A DNA stretch of 53,379 nucleotides from an uncultured Gallionellaceae bacterium (GCA_903876625.1 CAIRAO010000435.1:1-53379); one strand, 5' to 3'. Positions 9,221 through 18,633 are shown, counted from the stretch's first letter. Numbers and translations: made by a program. The notes: generated by a model from the sequence alone, not told the origin.

Positions 9221-10329
9221 AATTCATCGATGAGTTTCGGGATGGCGAGTTGGCAAAAAACATTGCCTTAAACATCAAACGTGAAACCAAAACAAATAAA
9301 TCTTATCGCTTGATGGAGTTTTGTGGTGGTCATACCCATGCCATATCAAGATATGGCCTCGTGGATTTGTTGCCGGCAAATGTACGCATGATTCACGGCC
9401 CCGGCTGCCCTGTATGTGTCTTGCCTATCGGACGTGTGGATCAGGCCATACAGCTAGCGCGCGAACACGGTGTAATTTTGTGCACTTATGCCGATACATT
9501 GCGCGTGCCCGCTTCGAATAATCTTTCACTGATGAGAGCAAAGGCCAACGGCGCAGATGTGCGCATGATCTACTCGACACAGGATGCATTGAAGATAGCA
9601 CGCGAAAATCCGGCTCGGGAAGTCGCTTTTCTCGCAATCGGCTTTGAAACCACAACACCGCCCACAGCAGTAGCAGTCAAACAAGCTGCTGCAGAAAAGT
9701 TGAATAACTTCAGTATATTGTGTGACCATGTTCTAACACCAGCCGCGATGCATGCCATTTTGACAGTTGAAGGAGGAGTATCTATAGATGGATTTGTAGG
9801 GCCTGCTCATGTTTCAACGGTAATTGGCAGCAAGCCTTATGAACCATTCTCTGATGATTATGGCAAGCCAGTTGCTATCGCTGGTTTTGAACCCCTCGAT
9901 GTGATGCAAGCCATTCTCATGCTGGTGCGCCAGATAAACGAAGGGCGTGCCGAAGTTGAGAATGAATTCACGCGCGCAGTATCACGCGAAGGTAATCTCA
10001 AAGCACAAGCATTGGTGAATGAAATTTTCGAGTTGCGAGATCAGTTCGAATGGCGAGGACTGGGTAGCGTTCCCAAGAGTGCATTGAAATTGCGTTCAGA
10101 ATATTCAGCGTTTGATGCAGAATTAAAATTCAAGATCAATTACGTAGCAGTACCGGACAACAAGGCCTGTGAATGTGCTGCTATATTGCGCGGCCAAAAA
10201 CGACCGCAGGAATGCAAAATATTCGGCACGGTGTGTACACCCGAAAATCCAATCGGCTCATGCATGGTGTCATCTGAAGGCGCATGTGCAGCACATTACA
10301 GTTATGGAAGATTCAGGGAAAGCGCATGA
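9217..10329 (+). CDS. hypD: HypD Fe(CN)2CO assembly scaffold
   Basis: HypD holds a [4Fe-4S] cluster and is the platform on which the Fe(CN)2CO unit is put together with HypC. Conserved motifs are visible: FCGGHTHAI near residue 35, GPGCPVCVLP near residue 64, GFETTTP in the middle, and the late cysteine-rich part (ACECAAILRG, FGTVCTPENPIGSCMVSSEG). Length 370 is standard. The end overlaps the hypE start codon. Confidence 0.96.
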   Translation: MKFIDEFRDGELAKNIALNIKRETKTNKSYRLMEFCGGHTHAISRYGLVDLLPANVRMIHGPGCPVCVLPIGRVDQAIQLAREHGVILCTYADTLRVPASNNLSLMRAKANGADVRMIYSTQDALKIARENPAREVAFLAIGFETTTPPTAVAVKQAAAEKLNNFSILCDHVLTPAAMHAILTVEGGVSIDGFVGPAHVSTVIGSKPYEPFSDDYGKPVAIAGFEPLDVMQAILMLVRQINEGRAEVENEFTRAVSREGNLKAQALVNEIFELRDQFEWRGLGSVPKSALKLRSEYSAFDAELKFKINYVAVPDNKACECAAILRGQKRPQECKIFGTVCTPENPIGSCMVSSEGACAAHYSYGRFRESA

Positions 10330-11378
10330 CAAGTTCAGTAAAGTCTAACTACACAAGACAACTTGATATCAAAAATGGTCGTGTGGATATGTCCCATGGT
10401 TCAGGCGGGCGTGCTATGGCACAACTCATTACCGAACTGTTTGCAACTGCATTCAATAACGAATATCTGGCTCAGGGTAACGATGGTGCATTGCTACCTG
10501 CAGCTAATGGAAGAATCGTGATTGCAACAGACAGCCATGTGGTATCTCCTTTGTTCTTTGCGGGTGGAGACATTGGATGTCTATCCGTGCACGGCACGAT
10601 CAACGATGTTGCAGTGATGGGAGCGAAGCCACTTTATCTGGCGGCTTCTTTCATACTTGAAGAAGGTTTCCCTCTCGCCGAATTGAAACGCATCGTTGAA
10701 TCGATGGCAAAAGCGTCTCGCGATGCGGGTGTACCAGTAGTTACCGGCGATACCAAGGTGGTCGAACGTGGCAAGGGTGATGGCGTTTTCATTACAACGA
10801 CGGGAGTAGGCGTGGTGCGTGAAGGCATCAACCTTTCGGGTGATCTTGCACAGCCGGGTGACAAAATTTTACTTTCAGGAACGATCGGCGACCACGGTAT
10901 GGCGATTCTGTCGCAGCGTGAAGGGCTGACTTTTTCTGCCCCCATTATTTCTGACACTGCAGCATTGCACGGTCTCATCGCCGCAATGCTCGACAGCGGT
11001 GTTAAGCCGCGAGTATTACGCGACCCCACTCGAGGTGGCGTTGCTACAACACTGAATGAAATAGCCAAACAATCCTCGGTCGGCATGATGCTGTATGAAT
11101 CTGCCATTAAGGTGAATCAGCCGGTTGAAGCGGCCTGCGAATTTTTAGGTCTTGATCCTCTATATGTCGCCAATGAAGGTAAATTAATCGCGATTTGTGC
11201 TCAGGAAGATACACAGAGGTTGCTCGAAGTGATGCGCGGACATCATCTTGGACAAGCATCATCTATCATCGGAGAAGTGTTGGAAGATGCTCACGGCTTT
11301 GTACAGATGACTACCAAAATGGGTGGTCGCCGTGTTGTCGATTGGTTGGCGGGCGAACAACTACCCAGAATTTGTTAG
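10326..11378 (+). CDS. hypE: HypE thiocyanate-forming dehydratase
   Basis: HypE dehydrates the carbamoyl group received from HypF into a thiocyanate on its own C-terminal cysteine and passes CN to HypCD iron. The protein ends in the diagnostic PRIC. It shows the PurM-like ATP-binding features MSHGSGGRAM and TDSHVVSPLFFAGGDIG, and RDPTRGGVATTLNE further on. The true start is the ATG at 10326, overlapping the hypD stop, giving 350 residues. The track ORF at 10284 begins inside hypD. Confidence 0.96.
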   Translation: MTSSVKSNYTRQLDIKNGRVDMSHGSGGRAMAQLITELFATAFNNEYLAQGNDGALLPAANGRIVIATDSHVVSPLFFAGGDIGCLSVHGTINDVAVMGAKPLYLAASFILEEGFPLAELKRIVESMAKASRDAGVPVVTGDTKVVERGKGDGVFITTTGVGVVREGINLSGDLAQPGDKILLSGTIGDHGMAILSQREGLTFSAPIISDTAALHGLIAAMLDSGVKPRVLRDPTRGGVATTLNEIAKQSSVGMMLYESAIKVNQPVEAACEFLGLDPLYVANEGKLIAICAQEDTQRLLEVMRGHHLGQASSIIGEVLEDAHGFVQMTTKMGGRRVVDWLAGEQLPRIC

Positions 11379-11388
11379 AGGATTCCAA

Positions 11389-12837
11389 ATGGCAACATTA
11401 CCTACAATTTTGGTCATCGACGATGAAGTGCGTTCGCAAGAATCTTTGCGTCGCACACTTGAAGAAGATTTCACAGTGCGAACAGCAACCAGTGCAAAAG
11501 ATGGGCGCACGATCATGGAACGTGAAACGATTCAAGTCATTTTATGCGACCATCGCATGCCGGAAACGACTGGAGTTGATTTCTTAAAAGAAGTACGCGA
11601 ACGATGGCCAGACACGGTACGAATTATCATTTCGGGTTATACCGAAACGCAAGACATCATCGCGGGTGTAAATGAGGCAGGAATTTATCAGTATGTCATG
11701 AAGCCCTGGCATCCCGAGTCTTTGTTGCTAACGGTGAGAGCGGCCGCGCAGTTGTATGACCTGCAACAGCAAACTCAGCACATGAATCTGGAATTGCGTA
11801 CCGCCGAACCGGTGATGCGCCGCCGGGTGGAAACTAAGCGCGAGAAATTGCGTGACTACTATGAATTTTCCCGTGTTACCCGCGCCGCAGCGAGCCCTTT
11901 GAATGGAGTGGTTGACATGGCCTCTCGTGTGGCAGGTAGTGATATTTCAGTGCACATTGCAGGGGAATCAGGTACAGGCAAGGAACTGCTCGGACGAGCG
12001 ATCCATTATTCCAGTCCCCGCTCGGGTCGTGCATTCGTAATTGAAAATTGCGGGGCGATGTCTGATCAATTACTGGAATCAGAATTGTTTGGACACAAAC
12101 GCGGGAGTTTCACCGGAGCCTTTGAAGATCGCATCGGTTTATTCGAACAGGCTGATGGAGGAACGATATTTCTCGACGAAATAGGCGATACCTCTCCTGC
12201 ATTTCAAGTCAAATTGCTGCGCGTATTGCAGGAAGGAGAGATTCGACCCGTGGGTAGTTCCCGCTCGCGCAAAGTGGATGTTCGCGTCCTTTCTGCAACA
12301 AATCGCGACTTGGAAGAAGAAGTGCAGCGTGGGCGCTTCAGGGCAGACCTTTACTATCGCCTGACCCAGTTTGTTTTGGCGGTGCCTCCATTGCGGGAAC
12401 GCAAAATGGATATTCCATTGATCGCATTCGATCTGCTTAACAGCGCTGCTCAGAGCATGGGCAAAGATGTGGCGGGATTTTCACCCGAGTCTCTGGATTG
12501 TTTGACTCGCTATCATTGGCCTGGAAATGTGCGCGAATTGCAAAACGAAATTTTGCGCGCGTTGATGTTGAGTGAAAATCCGCATATCGGCGCTCATTTA
12601 TTTTCCGCAAGAGTACTGCGTGCGACACCGGAAGAAGACGCAACTGATATGCAGGTTCTTTCCGGAATAAACGGCAGCCTCAAAGAACGTATGGAAACGC
12701 TGGAGGCGCGGGTACTGCGTGAAACGTTGATACGCTTGCGCTGGAACAAGACTCGTGCTGCGGCTGAGCTGGGTCTTTCACGAGTCGGATTGCGCAGTAA
12801 GTTAACTCGCTATGGGCTGGAAAAGAAAATTGAATAA
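11389..12837 (+). CDS. hoxA: HoxA/HupR, NtrC-family response regulator of hydrogenase genes
   Basis: This is a sigma-54 enhancer-binding activator that switches on hydrogenase promoters in response to H2 sensed by HupUV and HupT. It has an N-terminal receiver domain (IDDE near residue 10, phosphoacceptor Asp54 in LCDHRMPE), a short coiled linker, an AAA+ domain (Walker A GESGTGKE, Walker [11 protein letters not shown]) and a C-terminal Fis-type helix-turn-helix ([18 protein letters not shown]). The sigma-54 contact loop reads GSFTGA instead of the common GAFTGA. The start at 11389 is taken because it opens with the receiver domain; the track start (11323) overlaps hypE. It overlaps hupU by 26 nt. 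Confidence 0.93.
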   Translation: MATLPTILVIDDEVRSQESLRRTLEEDFTVRTATSAKDGRTIMERETIQVILCDHRMPETTGVDFLKEVRERWPDTVRIIISGYTETQDIIAGVNEAGIYQYVMKPWHPESLLLTVRAAAQLYDLQQQTQHMNLELRTAEPVMRRRVETKREKLRDYYEFSRVTRAAASPLNGVVDMASRVAGSDISVHIAGESGTGKELLGRAIHYSSPRSGRAFVIENCGAMSDQLLESELFGHKRGSFTGAFEDRIGLFEQADGGTIFLDEIGDTSPAFQVKLLRVLQEGEIRPVGSSRSRKVDVRVLSATNRDLEEEVQRGRFRADLYYRLTQFVLAVPPLRERKMDIPLIAFDLLNSAAQSMGKDVAGFSPESLDCLTRYHWPGNVRELQNEILRALMLSENPHIGAHLFSARVLRATPEEDATDMQVLSGINGSLKERMETLEARVLRETLIRLRWNKTRAAAELGLSRVGLRSKLTRYGLEKKIE

Positions 12838-13849
12838 TACGGGCAATCGCGAGCCGCTTAATTTGCTCTGGTTGCAATCCGGTGGTTGCGGCGGTTGTAC
12901 GTTATCTCTGCTAAATGCAGACTGCAGCAATTTATTCGATACCCTGTCCGGATTTGGGATCAATTTACTTTGGCATCCTTCTTTGTCGGAACAGAGCGCA
13001 AAAGAAGCACGTCTCATCATTAACGACTGTGTGACAGGTGTAACCCGGCTCGACATTTTGTGTCTGGAAGGAGCAATTTTAAGAGGCCCTTATGGCAGCG
13101 GAGGTTTTCATCAAACCACGGGCGGTGATTCAATGATGTCATTGATTGAAAAACTTGCCGGTGTTGCGCGCCATACGGTAGCGGTGGGAAGCTGCGCAGC
13201 ATATGGAGGAGTCACCTCTGCCGGTAGTAATCCCGCAGATGCATGCGGACTCCAATTTGAGGGTGATGTTCCTGGTGGATTGCTGGGGCGTGAATATCGG
13301 GACAGTAGCGGTTTGCCTGTGATCAATATTGCCGGTTGCCCTACACATCCGAATTGGGTGATCGAAACACTTGCCTCGATCGCAACAGACATGCTGAACA
13401 CTCAAAGTCTGGATGTTTATCAGCGCCCGCGTTTATATGCAGATCATTTAGTTCACCACGGTTGTTCGCGTAACGAATTTTATGAGTTCAAGGCGAGCGC
13501 CCACAAACCCTCCGACCTGGGTTGTTTAATGGAAAATATGGGATGCAAAGGTACGCAAGCGCATGCAGACTGCAATATACGCCCGTGGAATGGAGAAGGT
13601 TCCTGCGTCAGGGGCGGGTTCGCTTGCATAGCATGTACCGAACCTGGCTTTGAAGAACCTGGGCATCCATTTGCTGAAACTCCAAAATTGGGAGGCATCC
13701 CGATCGGTTTACCTATTGATATGCCGAAAGCGTGGTTCGTCGTGTTGGCTTCATTGTCCAAATCTGCCACACCCAAACGTGTAAAAGAAAATGCGGTGGC
13801 AGATCATCAAGTCGTTACACCGGCAGCTAAAAGGACACGAAAGAAATGA
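12812..13849 (+). CDS. hupU: HupU/HoxB, small subunit of the H2-sensing regulatory hydrogenase
   Basis: This [NiFe]-hydrogenase small subunit carries three Fe-S clusters. The proximal-cluster motif GGCGGCTLSLL lies near residue 25, followed by VGSCAAYGG, NIAGCPTHP and the late cysteines of CNIRPWNGEGSC and CIACTEPGF. There is no Tat signal peptide, so it stays in the cytoplasm, as regulatory hydrogenases do. A charged, Lys/Arg-rich tail (ending KRTRKK) could mediate contact with a partner. It overlaps hoxA upstream and hupV downstream. With HupV it senses H2 rather than making energy. Confidence 0.93.
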   Translation: MGWKRKLNNTGNREPLNLLWLQSGGCGGCTLSLLNADCSNLFDTLSGFGINLLWHPSLSEQSAKEARLIINDCVTGVTRLDILCLEGAILRGPYGSGGFHQTTGGDSMMSLIEKLAGVARHTVAVGSCAAYGGVTSAGSNPADACGLQFEGDVPGGLLGREYRDSSGLPVINIAGCPTHPNWVIETLASIATDMLNTQSLDVYQRPRLYADHLVHHGCSRNEFYEFKASAHKPSDLGCLMENMGCKGTQAHADCNIRPWNGEGSCVRGGFACIACTEPGFEEPGHPFAETPKLGGIPIGLPIDMPKAWFVVLASLSKSATPKRVKENAVADHQVVTPAAKRTRKK

Positions 13850-15294
13850 AACGCTTAGTCGTGGGACCTTTCAATCGCGTCGAAGGCGATCTTGAGGTTT
13901 CGCTCGAAGTTGTGGATGGAAGCGTACACGCTGCCTATGTTAATTCCCCGATGTACCGAGGGTTTGAGCAGATACTAAAAGACAAGCATCCGCTAGACGC
14001 GCTGGTATACGTGCCAAGAATTTGCGGGATTTGCTCGGTGGCGCAGTCGGCAGCTTCAGCTCAAGCATTGGCTCATGCGATGGGTTTGCAGTCACCTGAG
14101 AATGGGCGTCTATCAGCCAACCTGACGCTTGCCACAGAGAACATTGCAGATCACTTGAGCCATTTTTATTTGTTCTTTATGCCTGACTTTGCCCGCGATT
14201 TTTACAAGGCAAAGCCATGGTTTCCCGATGCGCAATTACGATTCAAAGCGGTTAGCGGCAGCGCCAATGCGGATGTTCTGCCCGCGCGAGCAAAATTCAT
14301 GAACTTGATGGGTTACCTTGCGGGGAAATGGCCGCATACTTTATCTTTGCAACCGGGGGGTTCATCCAGACCAATCGAGCTTGCAGAGCAAATGCGGTTG
14401 TCAATTTTAGTGACTGAATTTCGAGTTTTCCTTGAACGGACTTTGTTTGGTGACAAATTAGAAACATTTGCCAGTCTGGATTCTGAAGCATCTTTACTGG
14501 CATGGCTGGAGTCGCGTAAAACATCAGCAGACTTACCTCGTTTTCTGACCATTGCTTACGATTTGGAGTTACATAAATTGGGGCGGGCAACGGATCGATT
14601 TATGAGCTATGGTGCGTATCATAATGGCGAACAGAATTTGTTTTCTGCGGGCCTATGGGAAGACAACAATTTGCAATCACTTGATATTGCAGAGATACGC
14701 GAAGATGTCTCACATAGTTGGATGGAGGGGGATATAGCGCTACCACCTGCCACAGGCAAAACCTTGCCTCTGCCCGGAAAGATTGGCGCATATTCCTGGT
14801 GCAAGTCACCCAGATTGAATCGAAGAGTTGTCGAAACGGGAGCACTTGCCAGACAAATTGTGGCGGGACATCCTATGGTGCGAGATTTGGTGGCACGTCA
14901 CGGCGGCAATGTGACAGCACGTGTAATTGCGCGATTGCTGGAAATTGCCCGCGTGCTCCCTGAGATGGAAAAATGGATTAGAAGGCTGCGCCCCGGTGAG
15001 CCATTCTGTTTCAATGCAACAAGCTTGGTAGATGCCAGTGGTATTGGTTTAATTGAGGCGGCACGCGGTAGTTTGGGTCATTGGCTTGAAGTTCGGCAGG
15101 GCAAAATTTACAATTACCAGATCATCGCACCGACCACCTGGAATTTTTCACCACGCGACGAATCCGGCGAACCGGGCGCTTTAGAGCAAGCCTTGGTAGG
15201 CGTAAAGATTGAAGACAATAATGAAGGCGCACCCGTTGCAGTGCAACATGTTGTGCGGTCATTTGATCCGTGTATGGTATGCACGGTGCATTAA
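13846..15294 (+). CDS. hupV: HupV/HoxC, large subunit of the H2-sensing regulatory hydrogenase
   Basis: This is the catalytic [NiFe] large subunit. Nickel ligands are seen at RICGICSVAQ (near residue 60) and at the C-terminal DPCMVCTVH. The protein ends exactly at that His, so there is no peptide for an endoprotease to remove. This is the hallmark of regulatory hydrogenases and means HupD is not needed for it. Length is 482. It overlaps hupU by 4 nt and is followed at once by hupT, giving the hoxBCJ-like sensor arrangement. Confidence 0.94.
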   Translation: MKRLVVGPFNRVEGDLEVSLEVVDGSVHAAYVNSPMYRGFEQILKDKHPLDALVYVPRICGICSVAQSAASAQALAHAMGLQSPENGRLSANLTLATENIADHLSHFYLFFMPDFARDFYKAKPWFPDAQLRFKAVSGSANADVLPARAKFMNLMGYLAGKWPHTLSLQPGGSSRPIELAEQMRLSILVTEFRVFLERTLFGDKLETFASLDSEASLLAWLESRKTSADLPRFLTIAYDLELHKLGRATDRFMSYGAYHNGEQNLFSAGLWEDNNLQSLDIAEIREDVSHSWMEGDIALPPATGKTLPLPGKIGAYSWCKSPRLNRRVVETGALARQIVAGHPMVRDLVARHGGNVTARVIARLLEIARVLPEMEKWIRRLRPGEPFCFNATSLVDASGIGLIEAARGSLGHWLEVRQGKIYNYQIIAPTTWNFSPRDESGEPGALEQALVGVKIEDNNEGAPVAVQHVVRSFDPCMVCTVH

Positions 15295-15296
15295 TC

Positions 15297-16652
15297 ATGA
15301 ACGACTTCGACAAGTCACCCTTCGAGCATCTCACCTCGACAACACCACCTGATGCCATGTCCGAATCTACTTGGATAGATGTTGTGCACAAGATGGATGA
15401 GGTCTACAACGAACTGCTGCAACACGAAGTTGAACTGGAAGAAAAGAATGATGAACTGGAAGAAACCCAGCAATTTATTTTTAGTGTGCTTACCTCAATG
15501 TCCGACTTGCTTGTTGTGTGCGACCGACATGGAGTGATCGAAGAAGTTAATCAGGCGCTAATCATTTTTACCGGCAAGAAGGAGGATGAACTTAAACGAG
15601 CAAAATTTGTATCGTTACTTGCCGATACTGAGTCTGGTAGTGTTGCAGAACATGCTATTGCGCGGTTAACTGCCGAGCCGTCACATGATTTGGAGTTGCA
15701 ATTCAGTACGCGAGAGGGCAGCGCCACACCCGTAGCGCTTAATTTTACAGCACGAATGTCCGGAACCGGAAAACTTTTGGGAGCCGTTATCACCGGTAGA
15801 CCGGTTGGCGAATTGCGCCGCGCATATCAATCCCTGCGTGAGGCACATGACCAACTTAAACGCACCCAGCAACAGTTACTGCAATCTCAAAAAATGGCTT
15901 CATTGGGACAGCTGGTAGCCGGGGTCGCACATGAACTTAATAATCCCATCAGCTTTGTTCTTGGCAACGTATATGCCATGTCTCGCTATACTACGCGTAT
16001 TAAGCAGTATCTGGATTCGGTTCACGCCGGAGCAAGTCGCCAAGAGTTGGGCAAGTTGCGTGAAGAACTGCGCATAGATCACATTTTGAAAGATCTTTCA
16101 CCCTTGCTGGAAGGTGCGATTGAAGGCGCAGAACGTACACGCGATATCGTCGATGGCCTAAAGCGTTTTTCCGCTACCGACCGCAACGAAAATGTGAAAT
16201 TTAATCTGGCAGAAATTATCGAACGTTCAGTACAATGGGTAACACGTGCAACCCCTGCAAAGTTTCGTGTGAATTTGAATTTGCCCAATGATCTGCCAGT
16301 TTTGGGTTCGCCAGGGCAAATGCAGCAAGTGATCATCAACTTGATTCAAAATGCTGCTGATGCAACTGAACAACAGGCTGAGCCAGCATTGGCGGTGTCG
16401 GCACAGGAAGAAAATGGAGAAATCATTGTACGGTTTCGCGACAACGGAAGCGGTATTGCCATTGAAGCACTCGAGAAAATGTTTGACCCGTTTTACACCA
16501 CAAAGCCGGTTGGAAAAGGAACCGGACTTGGTCTATCAGTAAGCTACGGCATAGTTGAACGTCATGGAGGAATGCTTTCAGCCAGTAACCATCCTCAAGG
16601 TGGAGCGGAGTTTGTATTGCGACTACCACGTACGCTTGCTAATTTTGCTTAG
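15297..16652 (+). CDS. hupT: HupT/HoxJ histidine kinase of the H2-sensing system
   Basis: This kinase forms a complex with HupUV and controls the phosphorylation state of HoxA/HupR. No transmembrane segment is seen. An N-terminal coiled stretch (about residues 25-60) leads into a PAS domain. A HisKA domain follows with the phospho-His in VAHELNNPISF, then an HATPase_c domain with N-box LIQNAADAT and G-boxes DNGSGIA and GKGTGLGLS. I chose the ATG at 15297, two bases after the hupV stop. In known systems this kinase keeps the regulator inactive when H2 is absent. Whether HoxA here is active unphosphorylated cannot be read from sequence. Confidence 0.93.
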   Translation: MNDFDKSPFEHLTSTTPPDAMSESTWIDVVHKMDEVYNELLQHEVELEEKNDELEETQQFIFSVLTSMSDLLVVCDRHGVIEEVNQALIIFTGKKEDELKRAKFVSLLADTESGSVAEHAIARLTAEPSHDLELQFSTREGSATPVALNFTARMSGTGKLLGAVITGRPVGELRRAYQSLREAHDQLKRTQQQLLQSQKMASLGQLVAGVAHELNNPISFVLGNVYAMSRYTTRIKQYLDSVHAGASRQELGKLREELRIDHILKDLSPLLEGAIEGAERTRDIVDGLKRFSATDRNENVKFNLAEIIERSVQWVTRATPAKFRVNLNLPNDLPVLGSPGQMQQVIINLIQNAADATEQQAEPALAVSAQEENGEIIVRFRDNGSGIAIEALEKMFDPFYTTKPVGKGTGLGLSVSYGIVERHGGMLSASNHPQGGAEFVLRLPRTLANFA

Positions 16653-16709
16653 ACTGAGGATGACGACTACAATTCCAGCTCAGGTAATCAATTTATTGGA
16701 GAAATAATC

Positions 16710-17564
16710 GTGAAATTGGCAACAGATGAAACAGGTGAAGCAATGGTTTTTTCGGCTAGGCTCTTAAGCTCAAAGCGCATCACGCCTGAATCTTCTCGAG
16801 AAGACGTCAGACTAATGTCGTTTCAAACGGATAATCTTTATTTCGATAGCAAAGTAGGAAGTTGCATCCGCATTCTTGCACCAGGTCAGTATGGTAATCG
16901 CTACCATCCCAGGTTTTATTCGATAGCAGAAAGTGAACAGACAGACGACGGGGCACGGTTTGAGATTTGTGTTCGCCGTTGTTTTTATTTGGATGAAGTC
17001 AATGGTGAGGAGTATGGCGGCGTCGCTTCAAACTACCTCTGTGACATGCAACCAGGGAGCGCCATTAACTTTTCCGGCCCAATTGGTTACCCGTTTGTTG
17101 TCCCGGAAAATGTGAATGCTAACCTGCTGATGATTGGAATGGGTACAGGGATTGCTCCGTTCAGAGGATTGATTCGAATGATTTATGAGAAGCATGGGAA
17201 TTGGAAAGGGAAAGTGCGTTTATTTTATGGTGCGCGTACCGGCCTTGAAATGCTTTACATGAACGATGCCAACAATGATCTCGCTAATTATTACGACCAG
17301 CCAACTTTTAAGGCATTTCAAGCAGTGAGCCCGCGGCCTGCCTTTGAAGCCCATGCCTCTCTGGACAAAACTCTCGAACAGAATGCGGCAGAAGTTTGGG
17401 AAATTGTGAATAGTCCTGATAGCCGGATTTATGTGGCGGGTATGACACAGATGCTGAACATGATTGACAAAGCGATGACCTACATCGCAGGGTCTTCTCA
17501 AGCATGGATGACAAAGCGAAAAGAGCTGATTTCCGCGGGACGATGGCATGACGTACTTTATTAA
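16710..17564 (+). CDS. plant-type ferredoxin-NADP(+) reductase-like flavoprotein
   Basis: The protein has the two-domain FNR fold. The FAD-binding motif RFYSIAES is near residue 70. The nucleotide-binding GMGTGIAPFRG is near residue 148, followed by FYGARTG and YVAGMTQMLN, and the protein ends in an aromatic Tyr (WHDVLY) as plant-type FNRs do. It has no Fe-S domain or signal peptide. The start is GTG, preceded by TTGGAGAA. It lies 57 bp after hupT on the same strand and is followed by a strong hairpin, so it may be the last gene of the H2-sensing operon. A role in passing electrons between NAD(P)H and ferredoxin is inferred. Why it sits with a hydrogen sensor is open. Confidence 0.82.
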   Translation: MKLATDETGEAMVFSARLLSSKRITPESSREDVRLMSFQTDNLYFDSKVGSCIRILAPGQYGNRYHPRFYSIAESEQTDDGARFEICVRRCFYLDEVNGEEYGGVASNYLCDMQPGSAINFSGPIGYPFVVPENVNANLLMIGMGTGIAPFRGLIRMIYEKHGNWKGKVRLFYGARTGLEMLYMNDANNDLANYYDQPTFKAFQAVSPRPAFEAHASLDKTLEQNAAEVWEIVNSPDSRIYVAGMTQMLNMIDKAMTYIAGSSQAWMTKRKELISAGRWHDVLY

Positions 17565-17572
17565 GTACTTAT

Positions 17573-17600
17573 CCAAACGGAAGCGGACTTTCCGTTTTGG
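17573..17600 (+). terminator. strong hairpin after the FNR gene
   Basis: A stem of 10-11 base pairs (CCAAACGGAA against TTCCGTTTTGG, with one bulge) starts 8 bp after the FNR stop codon. There is no T-run behind it, so it may be a processing or RNA-stabilising hairpin, or a weak terminator. It separates the hup/hyp operon from the nickel permease promoter. Confidence 0.55.
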
Positions 17601-17619
17601 AAGCTTAAATCTTTGCTTT

Positions 17620-17659
17620 CGTGAATATTAGTTTGAAAAAAGCCGCAAAAATATTCCCG
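17620..17659. promoter_or_regulatory. dyad upstream of nickel permease promoter, candidate enhancer site
   Basis: Two 10-bp arms, CGTGAATATT and AATATTCCCG, form an inverted repeat with one mismatch. The arms are about 30 bp centre to centre (close to three helical turns). The site lies about 80-115 bp upstream of the sigma-54-like element, the usual distance for NtrC-family activator sites. Binding by HoxA is a guess; binding by NikR is another. Confidence 0.35.
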
Positions 17660-17736
17660 TGTAAAATATCAATTCTAATAATCAATTAGTTAAAACTGTA
17701 CCCGAATTATTTTTGCATCGACAAGGTGTTTTTTTG

Positions 17737-17753
17737 TTGGCATGTTTCTTGTT
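17737..17753 (+). promoter_or_regulatory. sigma-54-like promoter of the nickel permease gene
   Basis: The sequence TTGGCATGTTTCTTGTT matches the -24/-12 consensus TGGCACG-N4-TTGCW at 10 of 12 positions, with correct spacing between the GG and the -12 element. The predicted start of transcription is near 17764, leaving a 27-nt leader before the ATG at 17791. The sigma-54 activator HoxA is encoded in the same cluster. The two C-to-T changes lower confidence. Confidence 0.5.
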
Positions 17754-17790
17754 ATGAAATAAATAATAATCTTCTTACTGGGGAGTGAGA

Positions 17791-18603
17791 ATGGAAACGA
17801 TTCATGAAAGCATTTACCCGTTAATTGCTCTGGCCTTTGTGCTTGGACTCAAACACGGAATGGATGCGGATCATTTGGCAACGATAGATGGGCTGACTCG
17901 ATTTAATAATACAGCAGGGAGATTGCGACTGGCGCGCTTGTGCGGTTTTCTATTTTCTCTGGGACATGGTGCCGTAGTTTGTATAGTCGCCGTTGCTACA
18001 GGTATGTTGTTTAATCATGCATTAGTGCCAACCTGGATGGATGATGTGGGTGCCTGGGTGTCGGCATTCTTTCTTATACTTTTAGGCGTACTTAATTTAT
18101 ATACGGTATTCACTACACCATCGCACGAAATGGTCCAGATGGTCGGCATCAAGGGGCGCTGGTTAAGCAACCTGAAGAGTGCCGGACACCCTGCACTGAT
18201 TGCTCTGGTGGGAGCACTATTCGCGTTATCGTTTGATACTCTTTCTCAGGCTGCACTTTTTTCAGTGACGGCTGCAAATTACGGTAGTCTCATTTACGCA
18301 TTGTTGCTTGCAGTATGTTTCATGGTTGGCATGATGGTTACCGATGCAGTTAATGGGCTTTGGATTTCTCACCTTTTGCGTCGCGCTGATTTCAGAGCTC
18401 GTATTGCTTCGCGCATCATGGGGATAACTGTTGCCTTGCTCAGTCTTACTGTGGCGGGTTTGGGATTGTCGCGTCAGTTATTGCCGGAGGCCGCAGCTTG
18501 GCAAGAAGGTCGGGAATTACTTATCGGAACCTCCGTTATCATGGTGGTTGCGTGCAGTTTTCTGTTTGCCAAATATACTCAACAACGTAGCACGGCTATT
18601 TGA
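17791..18603 (+). CDS. NiCoT-family nickel (cobalt) permease
   Basis: High-affinity nickel uptake protein of the HoxN/NixA family, located in the inner membrane. The signature HX4DH is present as HGMDADHL near residue 24. The chain is strongly hydrophobic with about eight membrane segments. The track start is a GTG at 17785. The ATG at 17791 fits better with the GGGGAG site and gives 270 residues, somewhat shorter than HoxN. It supplies nickel for the hydrogenases whose assembly genes lie upstream and is followed closely by nikR. Nickel preference over cobalt is inferred from that context. Confidence 0.92.
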   Translation: METIHESIYPLIALAFVLGLKHGMDADHLATIDGLTRFNNTAGRLRLARLCGFLFSLGHGAVVCIVAVATGMLFNHALVPTWMDDVGAWVSAFFLILLGVLNLYTVFTTPSHEMVQMVGIKGRWLSNLKSAGHPALIALVGALFALSFDTLSQAALFSVTAANYGSLIYALLLAVCFMVGMMVTDAVNGLWISHLLRRADFRARIASRIMGITVALLSLTVAGLGLSRQLLPEAAAWQEGRELLIGTSVIMVVACSFLFAKYTQQRSTAI

Positions 18604-18633
18604 CCTGCTTTCACATTTTATAGAAATGTTGAT

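Noticed and set aside
17713-17724. HupR-type TTG-N5-CAA site
   Set aside because: The spacing is six bases, not five (TTGCATCGACAA), and it lies too close to the promoter.
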